A stretch of 64,000 nt of DNA, taken from positions 1-64,000 of the IMG/VR virus record IMGVR_UViG_3300042479_001216; one strand, 5' to 3'. The notes below the pieces were generated by a model that had not been told where the DNA came from, did not search any database, and worked only from the letters and a program-made list of their open reading frames with translations. A program made the translations under genes and the position numbers. Origin of the DNA: a virus. Position 1 is the stretch's first letter, and each line of letters begins with the position of its first letter. Shown piece after piece: positions 43,476 through 50,811 of this stretch.

Positions 43476-44041
43476 TGGAAAAAGAAACACTAAAGAATAT
43501 ATTTAATTTTATTGAAAAGTTAGATGGTACAAAAATTCCATTTTTATGGAAAATAACAAATGGTTCACCATTAACAAAAGAAGATTTAATTGTTAATGAT
43601 GATTTGGATTTATCAAATTTTAAAATAACTTCATTACCAGAAGGATTGAAAGTTAGTGGCAATTTGAATTTAGATTATTCAAAAATAACTTCATTACCAG
43701 AAGACTTGGAAGTTGGGGGCGAGTTATCTTTAGAACATTCAAATATAAAATCATTACCAGAACTATTGAAAGTTGGGGGTGATTTGGATTTATATGGCTG
43801 TGAAAAACTTGAATCATTACCAGAAGGATTAAAAGTTAATGGTACATTATATTTAAATCATTGTTACAAATTACAATCATTACCAAAAGGATTGAAAGTT
43901 GATGATGGAATAAACATAACTTACACAAAATTAACCAAATACACTGAAAATCAATTAAAAAAAATGGTTAAACCTGGATATATTAAAGGTATTATATTAA
44001 ATGAGGATCCTGATTGGGATGAAACAGAATTTGCTATTTAA
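43475..44041 (+). CDS. Leucine-rich-repeat-like family protein, array member 13 (5 repeats, acidic tail)
   Basis: The last plus-strand member has 188 residues: module MEKETLKNIFNFIEKLDGTKIPFLWKITNGSPLTKEDL, five repeats (two with Cys turns), and the cap TKYTENQLKKMVKPGYIKGIIL. It then adds a unique acidic tail NEDPDWDETEFAI not present in other members. The -33 box of the next promoter (44030-44033) lies inside its last codons. Confidence 0.85.
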   Translation: MEKETLKNIFNFIEKLDGTKIPFLWKITNGSPLTKEDLIVNDDLDLSNFKITSLPEGLKVSGNLNLDYSKITSLPEDLEVGGELSLEHSNIKSLPELLKVGGDLDLYGCEKLESLPEGLKVNGTLYLNHCYKLQSLPKGLKVDDGINITYTKLTKYTENQLKKMVKPGYIKGIILNEDPDWDETEFAI

Positions 44042-44061
44042 TTCAACTTGTAGTATATTTG
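44030..44061 (+). promoter_or_regulatory. Bacteroidota-type promoter (TTTG, 20 bp, TATATTTG)
   Basis: TTTG at 44030-44033 and TATATTTG at 44054-44061 are separated by 20 bp. This exactly matches the known Bacteroides/Flavobacterium -33/-7 consensus (TTTG, 19-21 bp, TAnnTTTG). The ATG of the next gene is 13 bp downstream, after an A-rich leader without a Shine-Dalgarno sequence. Confidence 0.8.
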
Positions 44062-44074
44062 TAATAAAAAAACT

Positions 44075-44461
44075 ATGAACATTAAATCTTGGTTGACCCC
44101 CCTAGTTAATTCATTTAAAGAAAACATCTTGGCATTAACTGACCCAACAGAGGATGAAGTTAGGTGTAAAAATATTATCTTTAAAATGCTGGACAATCCA
44201 GATGCCAAACTTGCTTATTCATCAAAATCGCCAGAAAGATTAATTTATCTTGAAGATGAGAATATCTTTATCATTATATATGATAGAGAAATTCATATGA
44301 TTTATGAATATGAACTTTTCAAGTTTTTTATTAATCACCATCAAACACATATTGATATTATCAGCAGGTTTGATGATAAGATGCAATCAAAATTTGATAC
44401 CTTTTATGAGTTGTCAAATTATCTAAAAGAAAACTTTTTAATTAAGGTTGAAGCCTTTTAG
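44075..44461 (+). CDS. Hypothetical protein
   Basis: The 128-residue protein is not recognised. It begins with a helix (IKSWLTPLVNSFKENILAL), then KNIIFKMLDNPDAKLAYSSKSPERLIYLEDENIFIIIYDREIHMIYEYELFKFFINHH, a beta-hairpin plus helix, and ends helical. It has its own strong host-type promoter directly upstream, so it is likely to be expressed early. Many such genes in phages are host-takeover factors, but nothing in the sequence proves this. Confidence 0.65.
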   Translation: MNIKSWLTPLVNSFKENILALTDPTEDEVRCKNIIFKMLDNPDAKLAYSSKSPERLIYLEDENIFIIIYDREIHMIYEYELFKFFINHHQTHIDIISRFDDKMQSKFDTFYELSNYLKENFLIKVEAF

Positions 44462-44503
44462 GTTAACAAAGATATGATAATATCATATAAATTTAAAAAC
44501 ATT

Positions 44504-45412
44504 ATGAGCAAAATAAAAATTCTTATAACTCCTAATCAAGCAGATGAAATTTCAAATAAACTAAAAAAAACATCAGCTTCAGAAAAAGGTACAGACTTTG
44601 AAAACTATATTTTTGAACTATTCAAAAAAACAGATTTGTTTTCTGATTTAACCAAAAAAACTATTGATAAAAATAAATTTATAAATATTGATTCAAAAAC
44701 TTCTTATGGTGAGGAAAGAAAAACAATAAAAAAATTATTTATACAATTAATGGGAAAATTTAAAAATATGAAACCCCAAACAACACTAAAGGGTGATTAT
44801 TTAATTCAAATTAATGGGGAGGATGAAGTATTTGATGCAAAAAATTATGATAGCATTATTCCTATATTTAAATTCCCTGAAATTGAAGGGTTATCCCCTA
44901 AATCTTTTATGAAGGGTAGCGACTCAAACATAAAATACCCTACTTTTTATTATCTAAAAAACCATGCTACTATTCTTTATAATTTTTTATTCCCTAGTAA
45001 CAATACTAAAAAAAATGAAGCCAAAGCAATTATTGAAACTGAATTTACAACAAAAAAACAAATAACTGAAATAACAAAAGATGAATTTATTGCAATATTT
45101 AGGATGACTGAATTAGGTTATGCTTGGAAAGAATTTAATATAATACCCAAGAGGAATTTTATTATAAAAAGTGGTAAAAAAATACAATATAAATTTGCTT
45201 CTTTTGATGAAATACCAAATAATAATGTTATAGTTGATTTACTTACACAAAATGGTTACTTGTATCTTTTTTTCACCCAAAATGATAATATTTTATTTAT
45301 ATTATCACAAAGGGTTTCTGGACAAGGAAATTGTTCATTTATTAATTTAGATTATGTTCATTTAGTAAATGAAGTTAATGCTAATGATTATGAATTAAAA
45401 ACTCTTCAATAA
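44504..45412 (+). CDS. Possible PD-(D/E)XK nuclease-like protein
   Basis: I prefer the ATG at 44504 (MSKIKILITPNQADEI, 302 residues); an in-frame ATG at 44474 would add 10 residues. EKGTDFENYIFELFKKT near residues 30-46 fits the first helix with the conserved Glu of restriction-endonuclease-like folds. TTLKGDYLIQINGEDEVFDAKNY near residues 90-112 gives D (GDY) and DAK, the D-x(n)-(D/E)xK core. A beta-rich C-terminal half has IVDLLTQNGYLYLFFTQNDNILFIL. The motif fit is good but short, so the nuclease call is a hypothesis. The 3' end overlaps the opposing gene by 32 bp. Confidence 0.5.
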   Translation: MSKIKILITPNQADEISNKLKKTSASEKGTDFENYIFELFKKTDLFSDLTKKTIDKNKFINIDSKTSYGEERKTIKKLFIQLMGKFKNMKPQTTLKGDYLIQINGEDEVFDAKNYDSIIPIFKFPEIEGLSPKSFMKGSDSNIKYPTFYYLKNHATILYNFLFPSNNTKKNEAKAIIETEFTTKKQITEITKDEFIAIFRMTELGYAWKEFNIIPKRNFIIKSGKKIQYKFASFDEIPNNNVIVDLLTQNGYLYLFFTQNDNILFILSQRVSGQGNCSFINLDYVHLVNEVNANDYELKTLQ

Positions 45413-45734
45413 TTCTTATTAAACTTTCCTTTGTAACCATTGTTGGTTTATTGCCCGTTCCAGATTTTGGATTCTTTTTTTCAGCCGCTCTTTTCTTTGT
45501 ACAAGCTGACTTCTTTTCAGCATCACTCATCTTACTAGCAACACCAGCCGCCTTACATTTAGGATATGCACCCTTATCATCAGATTCTCTGCCACAGGGG
45601 GGGTGCTTACCATTTGAATCTTTTCTACATATATTAACCCAAGGACCTTTGGGTTGATTGCTACCTTTTGGTTTTTTCTTATCACCAAACCAAACTCTTA
45701 AATCTTCATTAAAAAATGATGGCTTATTTTCCAT
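45381..45734 (-). CDS. Hypothetical basic protein with Cys motif
   Basis: From the ATG at 45734 (MENKPSFFNEDLRVWFG) the protein has 117 residues; a start further upstream would lie in the terminator region. It is very basic and has four Cys: NICRKDSNGKHPPCGRESDDKGAYPKCKAAG and KKSACTKKR. The PCGR...YPKC pattern is known from short phage and algal-virus proteins of unknown role, possibly zinc-binding. The C-terminus MVTKESLIRIIEEFLIHNH is helical. It is the last gene of the leftward head module and overlaps the nuclease-like gene tail to tail. Confidence 0.65.
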   Translation of the reverse strand: MENKPSFFNEDLRVWFGDKKKPKGSNQPKGPWVNICRKDSNGKHPPCGRESDDKGAYPKCKAAGVASKMSDAEKKSACTKKRAAEKKNPKSGTGNKPTMVTKESLIRIIEEFLIHNH

Positions 45735-45746
45735 AAAATTTTTATT

Positions 45747-45780
45747 AATAAATATATGCAAATAAAAAAAGGGTTGCAAA
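45747..45780 (-). promoter_or_regulatory. Host-type promoter, -33 box inside a terminator
   Basis: On the minus strand TTTG (45777-45780) is followed after 20 bp by TATATTTA (45749-45756), then 14 bp to the ATG at 45734. This is the Bacteroidota -33/-7 pattern with A for the last G. The -33 box lies in the loop of the capsid-gene terminator hairpin. Confidence 0.55.
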
Positions 45781-45794
45781 AAAATGCAACCCTT
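45763..45794 (-). terminator. Terminator after the major capsid gene
   Basis: GGGTTGCA (45771-45778) pairs with TGCAACCC (45785-45792), extended by two A-T pairs, around a 6-nt loop. On the minus strand it is followed by a run of seven Ts (45764-45770 read as A on plus). It lies 25 bp past the capsid stop, so it ends the head operon. Confidence 0.9.
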
Positions 45795-45818
45795 CCTATT
45801 ATATCAATATAAAATTGA

Positions 45819-47609
45819 TTATCTTAACTCTTGTAAGTCAAATGTTCTAACACCATCAACCGTAATTCTACCGTAGAAACGGTTGTTAACTAGTTTTTTA
45901 GCATATCTTGTCATTATACCTTTAATTGGTGTAAAGTTGAATGGATTATACATTGTTGGTGTTAATTGTAATGGTACATATGGTGCATAGATATAACCAG
46001 TGTCTAATAATGATGTTCCTTTGTGTCCCATTAACACTTGGTTTGCTGGGAAGTAAGGGTCACGATATACTTGGTAACGACCTGCTAATGTACCAACTCT
46101 TTCAATACCCATGTTGTATTGGTCTTGGTCAGGAGATGCATTTGATACGTGGAAGTATTCCAAATCATCAAAAATTGCACTAACTTCAGAAGAAACAACA
46201 ATCCAGTTTGCACCACCTCTCAATGTTGATTTGTGGATTTGTGCTGATACTTGGTTAATAGTTGTGATTAATGTTTGATTCCAGTCTTTCTGTGTGTAAG
46301 GGATAGCGTTTGTACCCAATCTCTTCCAACCATTGTAATCCCAACGTAAATTCCAAGCAGCACCTTTTCTAAGGTCTCTTAAAATTTCTCTATCAATCTC
46401 AGCTGCAATTTGCTCTGATAATAAAGCAGTTAATTCTGCTTCAGCATCAATGTTATGGAATGCAGCAACGTCTTGTGCCATTTCTGGTGACCATTGTGCT
46501 CTTAACTTTCTTTCTGTAACTGAAACAGTAACTGATTGTAAATCAAAAGAAACCTCACCAATTTTATCTTCAAATTCTAAACTCTTGTAAATTCTATAAG
46601 TTGCTGTAAAGTCAGTTGCGGCTGTACCTGAAATTGATGTTGTGAAACCTGTGTAACCATCTAATGAATCTGCACCAACTGTTGCAGGTCTTTGTAAATC
46701 AACTTCAAGATAAACAACACCAGCAGGTGTTGATAAATCATTGTATGATCCACCTCCTGTTCTACTACTAGGGAAAGTTATTGTATTCTCAGAACCATAT
46801 TGAACAAGCCCTTTTGCATATTTCTGTGTAACAACTCTAAACAATAATGGATTGCCAAGTCCAGATGCTGTTGTAACACCAGAGAATGCACCACCTGCTG
46901 ATGTACTTGCATAAACAGTCAAACCAGCCAAGAAACTTTCATTATCCATTGGATGACCATCAGGTCCAATTAATTTACCTTCACCATCAGATCCAAAACC
47001 TGTCAAAGCTAGTATAACTCTTCTATAATTACCTGCTGAATAACCTGAAGTAACTAATGAACCATCACTCCAAACAACTGTAGTACCTGTTGCAGTAACT
47101 GCACTATATTGTCCTTTTGAATAATCATAAAGACCTTCTGGGTTTAAGCTTGGCTCATTACCTTCATAAAATCTATCATATAAATTTTTTCCACTACCAT
47201 AACCAGTAGTTGGTGTTTGAGTATCTGCTGCACCTGGAGCACCATATGGTGAATAGTGTGCACCAGAATTTGCTTCTTGGATTTGAGGTACAAAGAAGAA
47301 CAGTTTACCAATTGGTAAATTCATTGCCTGTACAGATACAATATCATTAGCCAATAATTTAGAGAATACTCTCCTAACGATTGGGAAAACAACTGTTTCA
47401 AACGCACCAGTATCAGATGTACTAGCCGCTTCGTTAATAAGATATGATGCTTGGTTTTCATATAACTGTGCAACATTCTCTTTTAAATGACCTTTTAAGC
47501 CTTCAAGGAATCCTAATTTATTCCATTTGTTAATTGTATCTTCTTTGATAACTTTTAGGTGTTTCAACCCAATATTACCAACAAGACCTGATTCTAATAA
47601 TGCTCCCAT
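45819..47609 (-). CDS. Major capsid protein (T4 gp23-like)
   Basis: The 596-residue protein has the gp23 features. An N-terminal arm (residues 1-60) ends NVAQLYENQASYLINEA, followed by FETVVFPIVRRVFSKLLANDIVSVQAMNLPIGKLFFFVPQ, equal to the 'vfP.vrR.f..lia.dIvgVQPM..P.G..f' block. VTVSERKLRAQWSPEMAQDVAAFHNIDAEAELTALLSEQIAAEIDREIL is the conserved central helix region, and ANWIVVSSEVSAIFDDLEYF and GTLAGRYQVYRDPYFPANQVLMGHKG follow. It forms the capsid hexamers and is probably processed by the gp21-like protease. About 150 residues near the middle (160-330) are Gly/Ser-rich and poorly conserved. It lies 25 bp after the scaffold gene. Confidence 0.95.
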   Translation of the reverse strand: MGALLESGLVGNIGLKHLKVIKEDTINKWNKLGFLEGLKGHLKENVAQLYENQASYLINEAASTSDTGAFETVVFPIVRRVFSKLLANDIVSVQAMNLPIGKLFFFVPQIQEANSGAHYSPYGAPGAADTQTPTTGYGSGKNLYDRFYEGNEPSLNPEGLYDYSKGQYSAVTATGTTVVWSDGSLVTSGYSAGNYRRVILALTGFGSDGEGKLIGPDGHPMDNESFLAGLTVYASTSAGGAFSGVTTASGLGNPLLFRVVTQKYAKGLVQYGSENTITFPSSRTGGGSYNDLSTPAGVVYLEVDLQRPATVGADSLDGYTGFTTSISGTAATDFTATYRIYKSLEFEDKIGEVSFDLQSVTVSVTERKLRAQWSPEMAQDVAAFHNIDAEAELTALLSEQIAAEIDREILRDLRKGAAWNLRWDYNGWKRLGTNAIPYTQKDWNQTLITTINQVSAQIHKSTLRGGANWIVVSSEVSAIFDDLEYFHVSNASPDQDQYNMGIERVGTLAGRYQVYRDPYFPANQVLMGHKGTSLLDTGYIYAPYVPLQLTPTMYNPFNFTPIKGIMTRYAKKLVNNRFYGRITVDGVRTFDLQELR

Positions 47610-47634
47610 TTTCTATTTTTTTTTATTTAATTTA

Positions 47635-49419
47635 TTAACCTAATTTACCCATCAAATCCTTCATCCTCAAAAATTGAGGATTTTCATAAGTTTTTGATTC
47701 AATTAAGTTAGCTGATGAACCTGTTGACGCAACATTTGAAATCTTACGGTTAACAGACTCATTTAAAGACGAATTTGAATCTTTTGATAATTCATTGTTA
47801 ATAGCAGAATACAAGTTTTTAGATTCTTGTAATGTCTGAATATTATCAAATCGTCTTAAAATGTTTATTTTTTCTTTTTTAGTAGTTGAGTGTTCAGTAA
47901 ACAATCTTGTTGCATATGCTAAATTAGCATTGAAAACTGCAACATCATTTAGTTTCTCTCTAAAAATGTTTAATGATTTTTTATAATCATTATTTGTTTG
48001 TTTTAATTCAGAAACTTGGTTTTCCAGAGCCTCTAAATGTAAATTTCTATTTGGTGTTACGCCTTTTCTAAGACCTCTACCTGCTTTACTTCCCATTCCG
48101 TAAGTTCTTGATGCTTCTTTGGTTTCTTGTTTTTTACCAGTTGTAACTTTTTTCATTTTCCCATCAACATTTGCTGCGGATTTGTCATAGTTAAATTTGG
48201 CTTTACCTGTTCCCATTTTTTTAGGACCCTCTTTCATTTTTTCATTAAAACCGTTTTTAGCCATCTTGTACTTAAATTTGGAAGTCTTTTTAGCCTCACC
48301 TAAATAATTATAATTCTCTCCAACATTACCATCGCCACCATTTAAACAACCTTTTTCTTTCAAGTAATCATACACATCAGAAATAGTTGCTTTTGGATTT
48401 TTGGCTAAATAATCTGAAGTGCTAAAATTAGAACAATCAAAATCTTCATCATCTTCCATTTCATAATCATCATCTTCCATTTCATAATCCTCATCTTCCA
48501 TCTCATAACCATCATCTTCTACATCAAACTCTTCTTCGTCTTCCATTTCTATTTCATAAATAACATTGCTATGTTTATTTGCTTTTTCAAAAATTTTATC
48601 AATTGTTGATTGCGTATCATCTTCTTCTAACTCCATATCATCTTCCATATCATCATCTTCTTCTTTGTTGTCATTAAAATATTTCAAACCAAGTCTTTTG
48701 CTCATAGCATAGTCCACATCAATATCTTCGTTTTCGTCATCAAAAGGTTCAAAATCACCTTCTTCATCGTCGTCATTAAAATATCTCATACCATATTCTT
48801 GAGCATCATCTTCTTCATCACCATAACTTGACTTGATATAATCATCCTCTAAATCATCATCACCATCATCCATTTGATTACTAAGATGACGAACCATACG
48901 TGAATATTGTTTACCTTTCCCCATATCTGAATCAAAATCTTCTATTTGTTCTCCTAGTCTTATTAAATATTCATCACCATCATCAGTTAATGAGATATCA
49001 TTACCATCTTTTGATATAATTATACCATCTTCATCATCCATTGCTTTAAATACTTTTAAAAGTTCACTTTGTGATGCTCCCCTCATATCAATAACATCAT
49101 CCTCCATATCCATATCATCTTCCATATCCATATCATCTTCCATATCCATATCATCTTCCATATCCATATCATCTTCCATATCATCTTCCATATCATCCTC
49201 CATATCCATATCATCTTCCATATCCATATCATCTTCCATATCTAAATCAGTTTCATCATCTTCAATATCTGCTTGCTCATTTAAAGATTCTTTAACTAAT
49301 TCTTCGATTTCTTCCTTCATTGTTGAAGCAAGTATTCCTTTTGCGTTTTCTGCAAGCACATCTTCAATTTGTTTCATTTGAATTAGTGCTTCTTCTACTA
49401 AATTTTTTTCAGATTGCAT
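47635..49419 (-). CDS. Prohead core scaffold protein (gp22-like)
   Basis: By position, directly before the capsid gene, and by composition this 594-residue protein is the prohead core. Residues 1-55 are helical, and residues 55-115 consist of repeated DMEDDM units. A long Asp/Glu-rich part continues to about 350 with repeated YEMEDDD(Y). A basic stretch KKTSKFKYKMAKNGFNEKMKEG follows. The C-terminal region from about 455 is a coiled coil (LEALENQVSELKQTNNDYKKSLNIFREKLND) like T4 gp22. At 594 residues it is far longer than T4 gp22 (about 270) because of the acidic region. It is probably degraded by the protease during maturation. Confidence 0.8.
   Translation of the reverse strand: MQSEKNLVEEALIQMKQIEDVLAENAKGILASTMKEEIEELVKESLNEQADIEDDETDLDMEDDMDMEDDMDMEDDMEDDMEDDMDMEDDMDMEDDMDMEDDMDMEDDVIDMRGASQSELLKVFKAMDDEDGIIISKDGNDISLTDDGDEYLIRLGEQIEDFDSDMGKGKQYSRMVRHLSNQMDDGDDDLEDDYIKSSYGDEEDDAQEYGMRYFNDDDEEGDFEPFDDENEDIDVDYAMSKRLGLKYFNDNKEEDDDMEDDMELEEDDTQSTIDKIFEKANKHSNVIYEIEMEDEEEFDVEDDGYEMEDEDYEMEDDDYEMEDDEDFDCSNFSTSDYLAKNPKATISDVYDYLKEKGCLNGGDGNVGENYNYLGEAKKTSKFKYKMAKNGFNEKMKEGPKKMGTGKAKFNYDKSAANVDGKMKKVTTGKKQETKEASRTYGMGSKAGRGLRKGVTPNRNLHLEALENQVSELKQTNNDYKKSLNIFREKLNDVAVFNANLAYATRLFTEHSTTKKEKINILRRFDNIQTLQESKNLYSAINNELSKDSNSSLNESVNRKISNVASTGSSANLIESKTYENPQFLRMKDLMGKLG
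49098..49242 (-). repeat. In-frame 18/12-bp tandem repeat in the scaffold gene
   Basis: About eight copies of CATCTTCCATATCCATAT (18 bp, plus strand), with two 12-bp short units, encode DMEDDM and DMEDDMEDD on the minus strand. The nearly perfect DNA identity points to recent slippage. Copy number is likely to vary between relatives. Confidence 0.9.
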
Positions 49420-49440
49420 AATTTTTATTTATTTTTATAA

Positions 49441-49448
49441 TAAATATA
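49441..49448 (-). promoter_or_regulatory. TATATTTATT late-promoter-like motif before the scaffold gene
   Basis: Read on minus, TATATTTATTATAAAAATAA lies about 20 bp upstream of the scaffold ATG at 49419. No TTTG box is found at the -33 distance. It follows the terminator at 49494-49528, so scaffold and capsid genes must start transcription here or be reached by read-through. Confidence 0.5.
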
Positions 49449-49493
49449 TCAAAAAGTAAAAAAGTTACTGATTATCATTATTATTTTTAAAAT

Positions 49494-49528
49494 AAAAAAA
49501 CCCCTAACATTATTTATGCTAGGGGTTT
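49494..49528 (-). terminator. Terminator before the scaffold gene
   Basis: AAACCCCTA (plus 49498-49506) pairs with TAGGGGTTT (49520-49528), with further pairing of ACAT/ATGC through one wobble pair. On the minus strand the stem is followed by a T run (49494-49500). It lies 20 bp after the stop of the 49548 gene. Confidence 0.9.
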
Positions 49529-49547
49529 ACGATAAAAGTTATTTGTT

Positions 49548-49757
49548 TTAAACAAAAACCTCATCAATTTTTGATTCTGAAACTGCTGTTATTCTCCAAT
49601 CTTGGGAAAAGTTTTTATACTTTTCTGTAACTTTTGCTTCAACATCTGTTACAGAATAACCTTTAACTAATTTCTCTTCTCTTACTTTTTTCATTTTACC
49701 AGTATTCTCATCAGGTAGAGAAAAAGTTAATCTGGCAACAAAGAATTTTTCATCCAT
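49548..49757 (-). CDS. DUF4494-like small protein
   Basis: The 69-residue protein reads FFVARLTFSLPDENTGKMKKVREEKLVKGYSVTDVEAKVTEKY, then WRITAVSESKIDEVFV. This resembles the N-terminal part of the Bacteroidota DUF4494 family (xFxxKVRYEK...G..KKVTExYLVDAxSFTEAExRI...), although members there are about 140-160 residues. Function unknown. It has its own promoter and terminator, so it is a single-gene unit inside the head module. Confidence 0.55.
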   Translation of the reverse strand: MDEKFFVARLTFSLPDENTGKMKKVREEKLVKGYSVTDVEAKVTEKYKNFSQDWRITAVSESKIDEVFV

Positions 49758-49780
49758 AGGTATTGTTTTTTATTTGTTTG

Positions 49781-49813
49781 TATAAATATAGTTGTTTTTT
49801 TTGTAAAATCAAA
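49781..49813 (-). promoter_or_regulatory. Host-type promoter (TTTG, 19 bp, TATATTTA)
   Basis: On the minus strand TTTG (49810-49813) and TATATTTA (49783-49790) are 19 bp apart, 25 bp upstream of the ATG at 49757. The only difference from the Bacteroidota consensus is A for G in the last base of the -7 box. Confidence 0.65.
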
Positions 49814-49817
49814 TTTT

Positions 49818-50408
49818 TTAATCTCTAATTATTGAACCTTTTATAACTCCAGGTTTAACCATTTTTCTTAATTCATCATCTGAATATTTTTCTAATGGTG
49901 TTCCAGCAATATCCAAACCACCTTTAACTATCAAACCTTTTGGTAATGTTTCTATTTTTGTAAAGGATAATATTAACTCTCCCCCAATTTTAACTCCTTG
50001 GGGTAATGATTTTATTTGGCTATTAAATAAATTTAAATCCCCACCAACAAACAATCCTTCCCCAATGGAAACTATTCGTTTTGGTGATAATTGAATGCTG
50101 TCACCAACTTTTAATCCTTTTGGTAATGAGTTTATGGCATCACAACCAATTATGTTTAAATGACCACCAACTTGTAAATCATCTGGTAATGAGCTTATTT
50201 CTGAAAAGGTTAACATCAAATCACCCTCAACTTTCAAACCATCTGGTAAGGAGGTTATTTTTGAATTTTCTAAATTTAAATCACCTTTAAAAGTCAAATC
50301 TTCTTCTGTTAATGGTATATCATTTTTCAATTTCCAAAATAATGGTAAATTTTGTTTGCTCTTTTCTTTGATAAATTCAAATATCTTTCCTAATGTTTCT
50401 TCTTTCAT
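49818..50408 (-). CDS. Leucine-rich-repeat-like family protein, minus-strand member 3 (6 repeats)
   Basis: The 196-residue protein belongs to the same family as the plus-strand array. The module is MKEETLGKIFEFIKEKSKQNLPLFWKLKNDIPLTEEDL, there are six repeats (one reads SIGEGLFVGGDLNLFNSQIK with the Pro lost), and the cap is TPLEKYSDDELRKMVKPGVIKGSIIRD. The N-terminal module is nearly the same as that of the 50811 gene, so this pair duplicated locally. The start is 1 bp after the stop of the next upstream member. Confidence 0.85.
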   Translation of the reverse strand: MKEETLGKIFEFIKEKSKQNLPLFWKLKNDIPLTEEDLTFKGDLNLENSKITSLPDGLKVEGDLMLTFSEISSLPDDLQVGGHLNIIGCDAINSLPKGLKVGDSIQLSPKRIVSIGEGLFVGGDLNLFNSQIKSLPQGVKIGGELILSFTKIETLPKGLIVKGGLDIAGTPLEKYSDDELRKMVKPGVIKGSIIRD

Positions 50409-50409
50409 T

Positions 50410-50811
50410 TTAATATATGTTACCTATATAGCCATCTGGTTTTACCATATTTAATATTTTCTCATCTGACATTCTCCCTAATGGTGTGCCACCAAGCCAT
50501 ATATTACCCCGAACTTTTAAATCTTTTGGTAGGGATTTTAAATTTTCACAATCTTGTAACTGCAAATCACCACCAACTCTTAAACCTTTTGGTAATTTTT
50601 TTATTGGTGTGGCATTTAACAATAAATTACGTTTAATATATAACCCTGCTGGCAATTGTTCTATGTCTTCCCCTTGTAAATCCAAATCACCTTTGACATA
50701 TAATTGTTCTTTAGTAAAGGGGATTTTATTCATCATTTTCCATTTTATGGATAATTTTTTTTCATTTACTTCAAGGAAATTAAATATGTTTTTTAATGTT
50801 GCTATTTCCAT
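50410..50811 (-). CDS. Leucine-rich-repeat-like family protein, minus-strand member 2 (3 repeats)
   Basis: This 133-residue member starts MEIATLKNIFNFLEVNEKKLSIKWKMMNKIPFTKEQL. It has three repeats (QLPAGLYIKRNLLLNATPIK, KLPKGLRVGGDLQLQDCENLK, SLPKDLKVRGNIWLGGTPL) and the cap GRMSDEKILNMVKPDGYIGNIY. Its start overlaps the stop of the 50811 gene by 1 bp, the same coupling as in the plus-strand array. Confidence 0.85.
   Translation of the reverse strand: MEIATLKNIFNFLEVNEKKLSIKWKMMNKIPFTKEQLYVKGDLDLQGEDIEQLPAGLYIKRNLLLNATPIKKLPKGLRVGGDLQLQDCENLKSLPKDLKVRGNIWLGGTPLGRMSDEKILNMVKPDGYIGNIY

Larger units (their letters stand above)
36561..43500 (+). repeat. Cassette-junction direct repeat of the repeat-protein array
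   Basis: Each gene boundary in the array carries nearly the same 20-30 bp: AGATAATGGAAAAAGAAAC followed by ATTAAA-rich sequence, with the stop codon TAA overlapping the next ATG (TAATG). Copies are at the starts 36569, 37276, 39298, 39768, 41960, 42424, 43071 and 43475, with close variants at 38286, 38825, 40247 and 40855. The copies at 36569 and 41960 follow unrelated genes and still have the junction. Such short direct repeats could drive duplication and loss of whole genes. Confidence 0.8.

Noticed and set aside
49781-49788. Exact T4 late promoter TATAAATA on the plus strand (also at 53529, 57167, 61327, 62372)
   Set aside because: Each copy faces away from the gene it precedes; in gene direction the motif is TATTTATA. 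I treat it as a different, phage-specific element.
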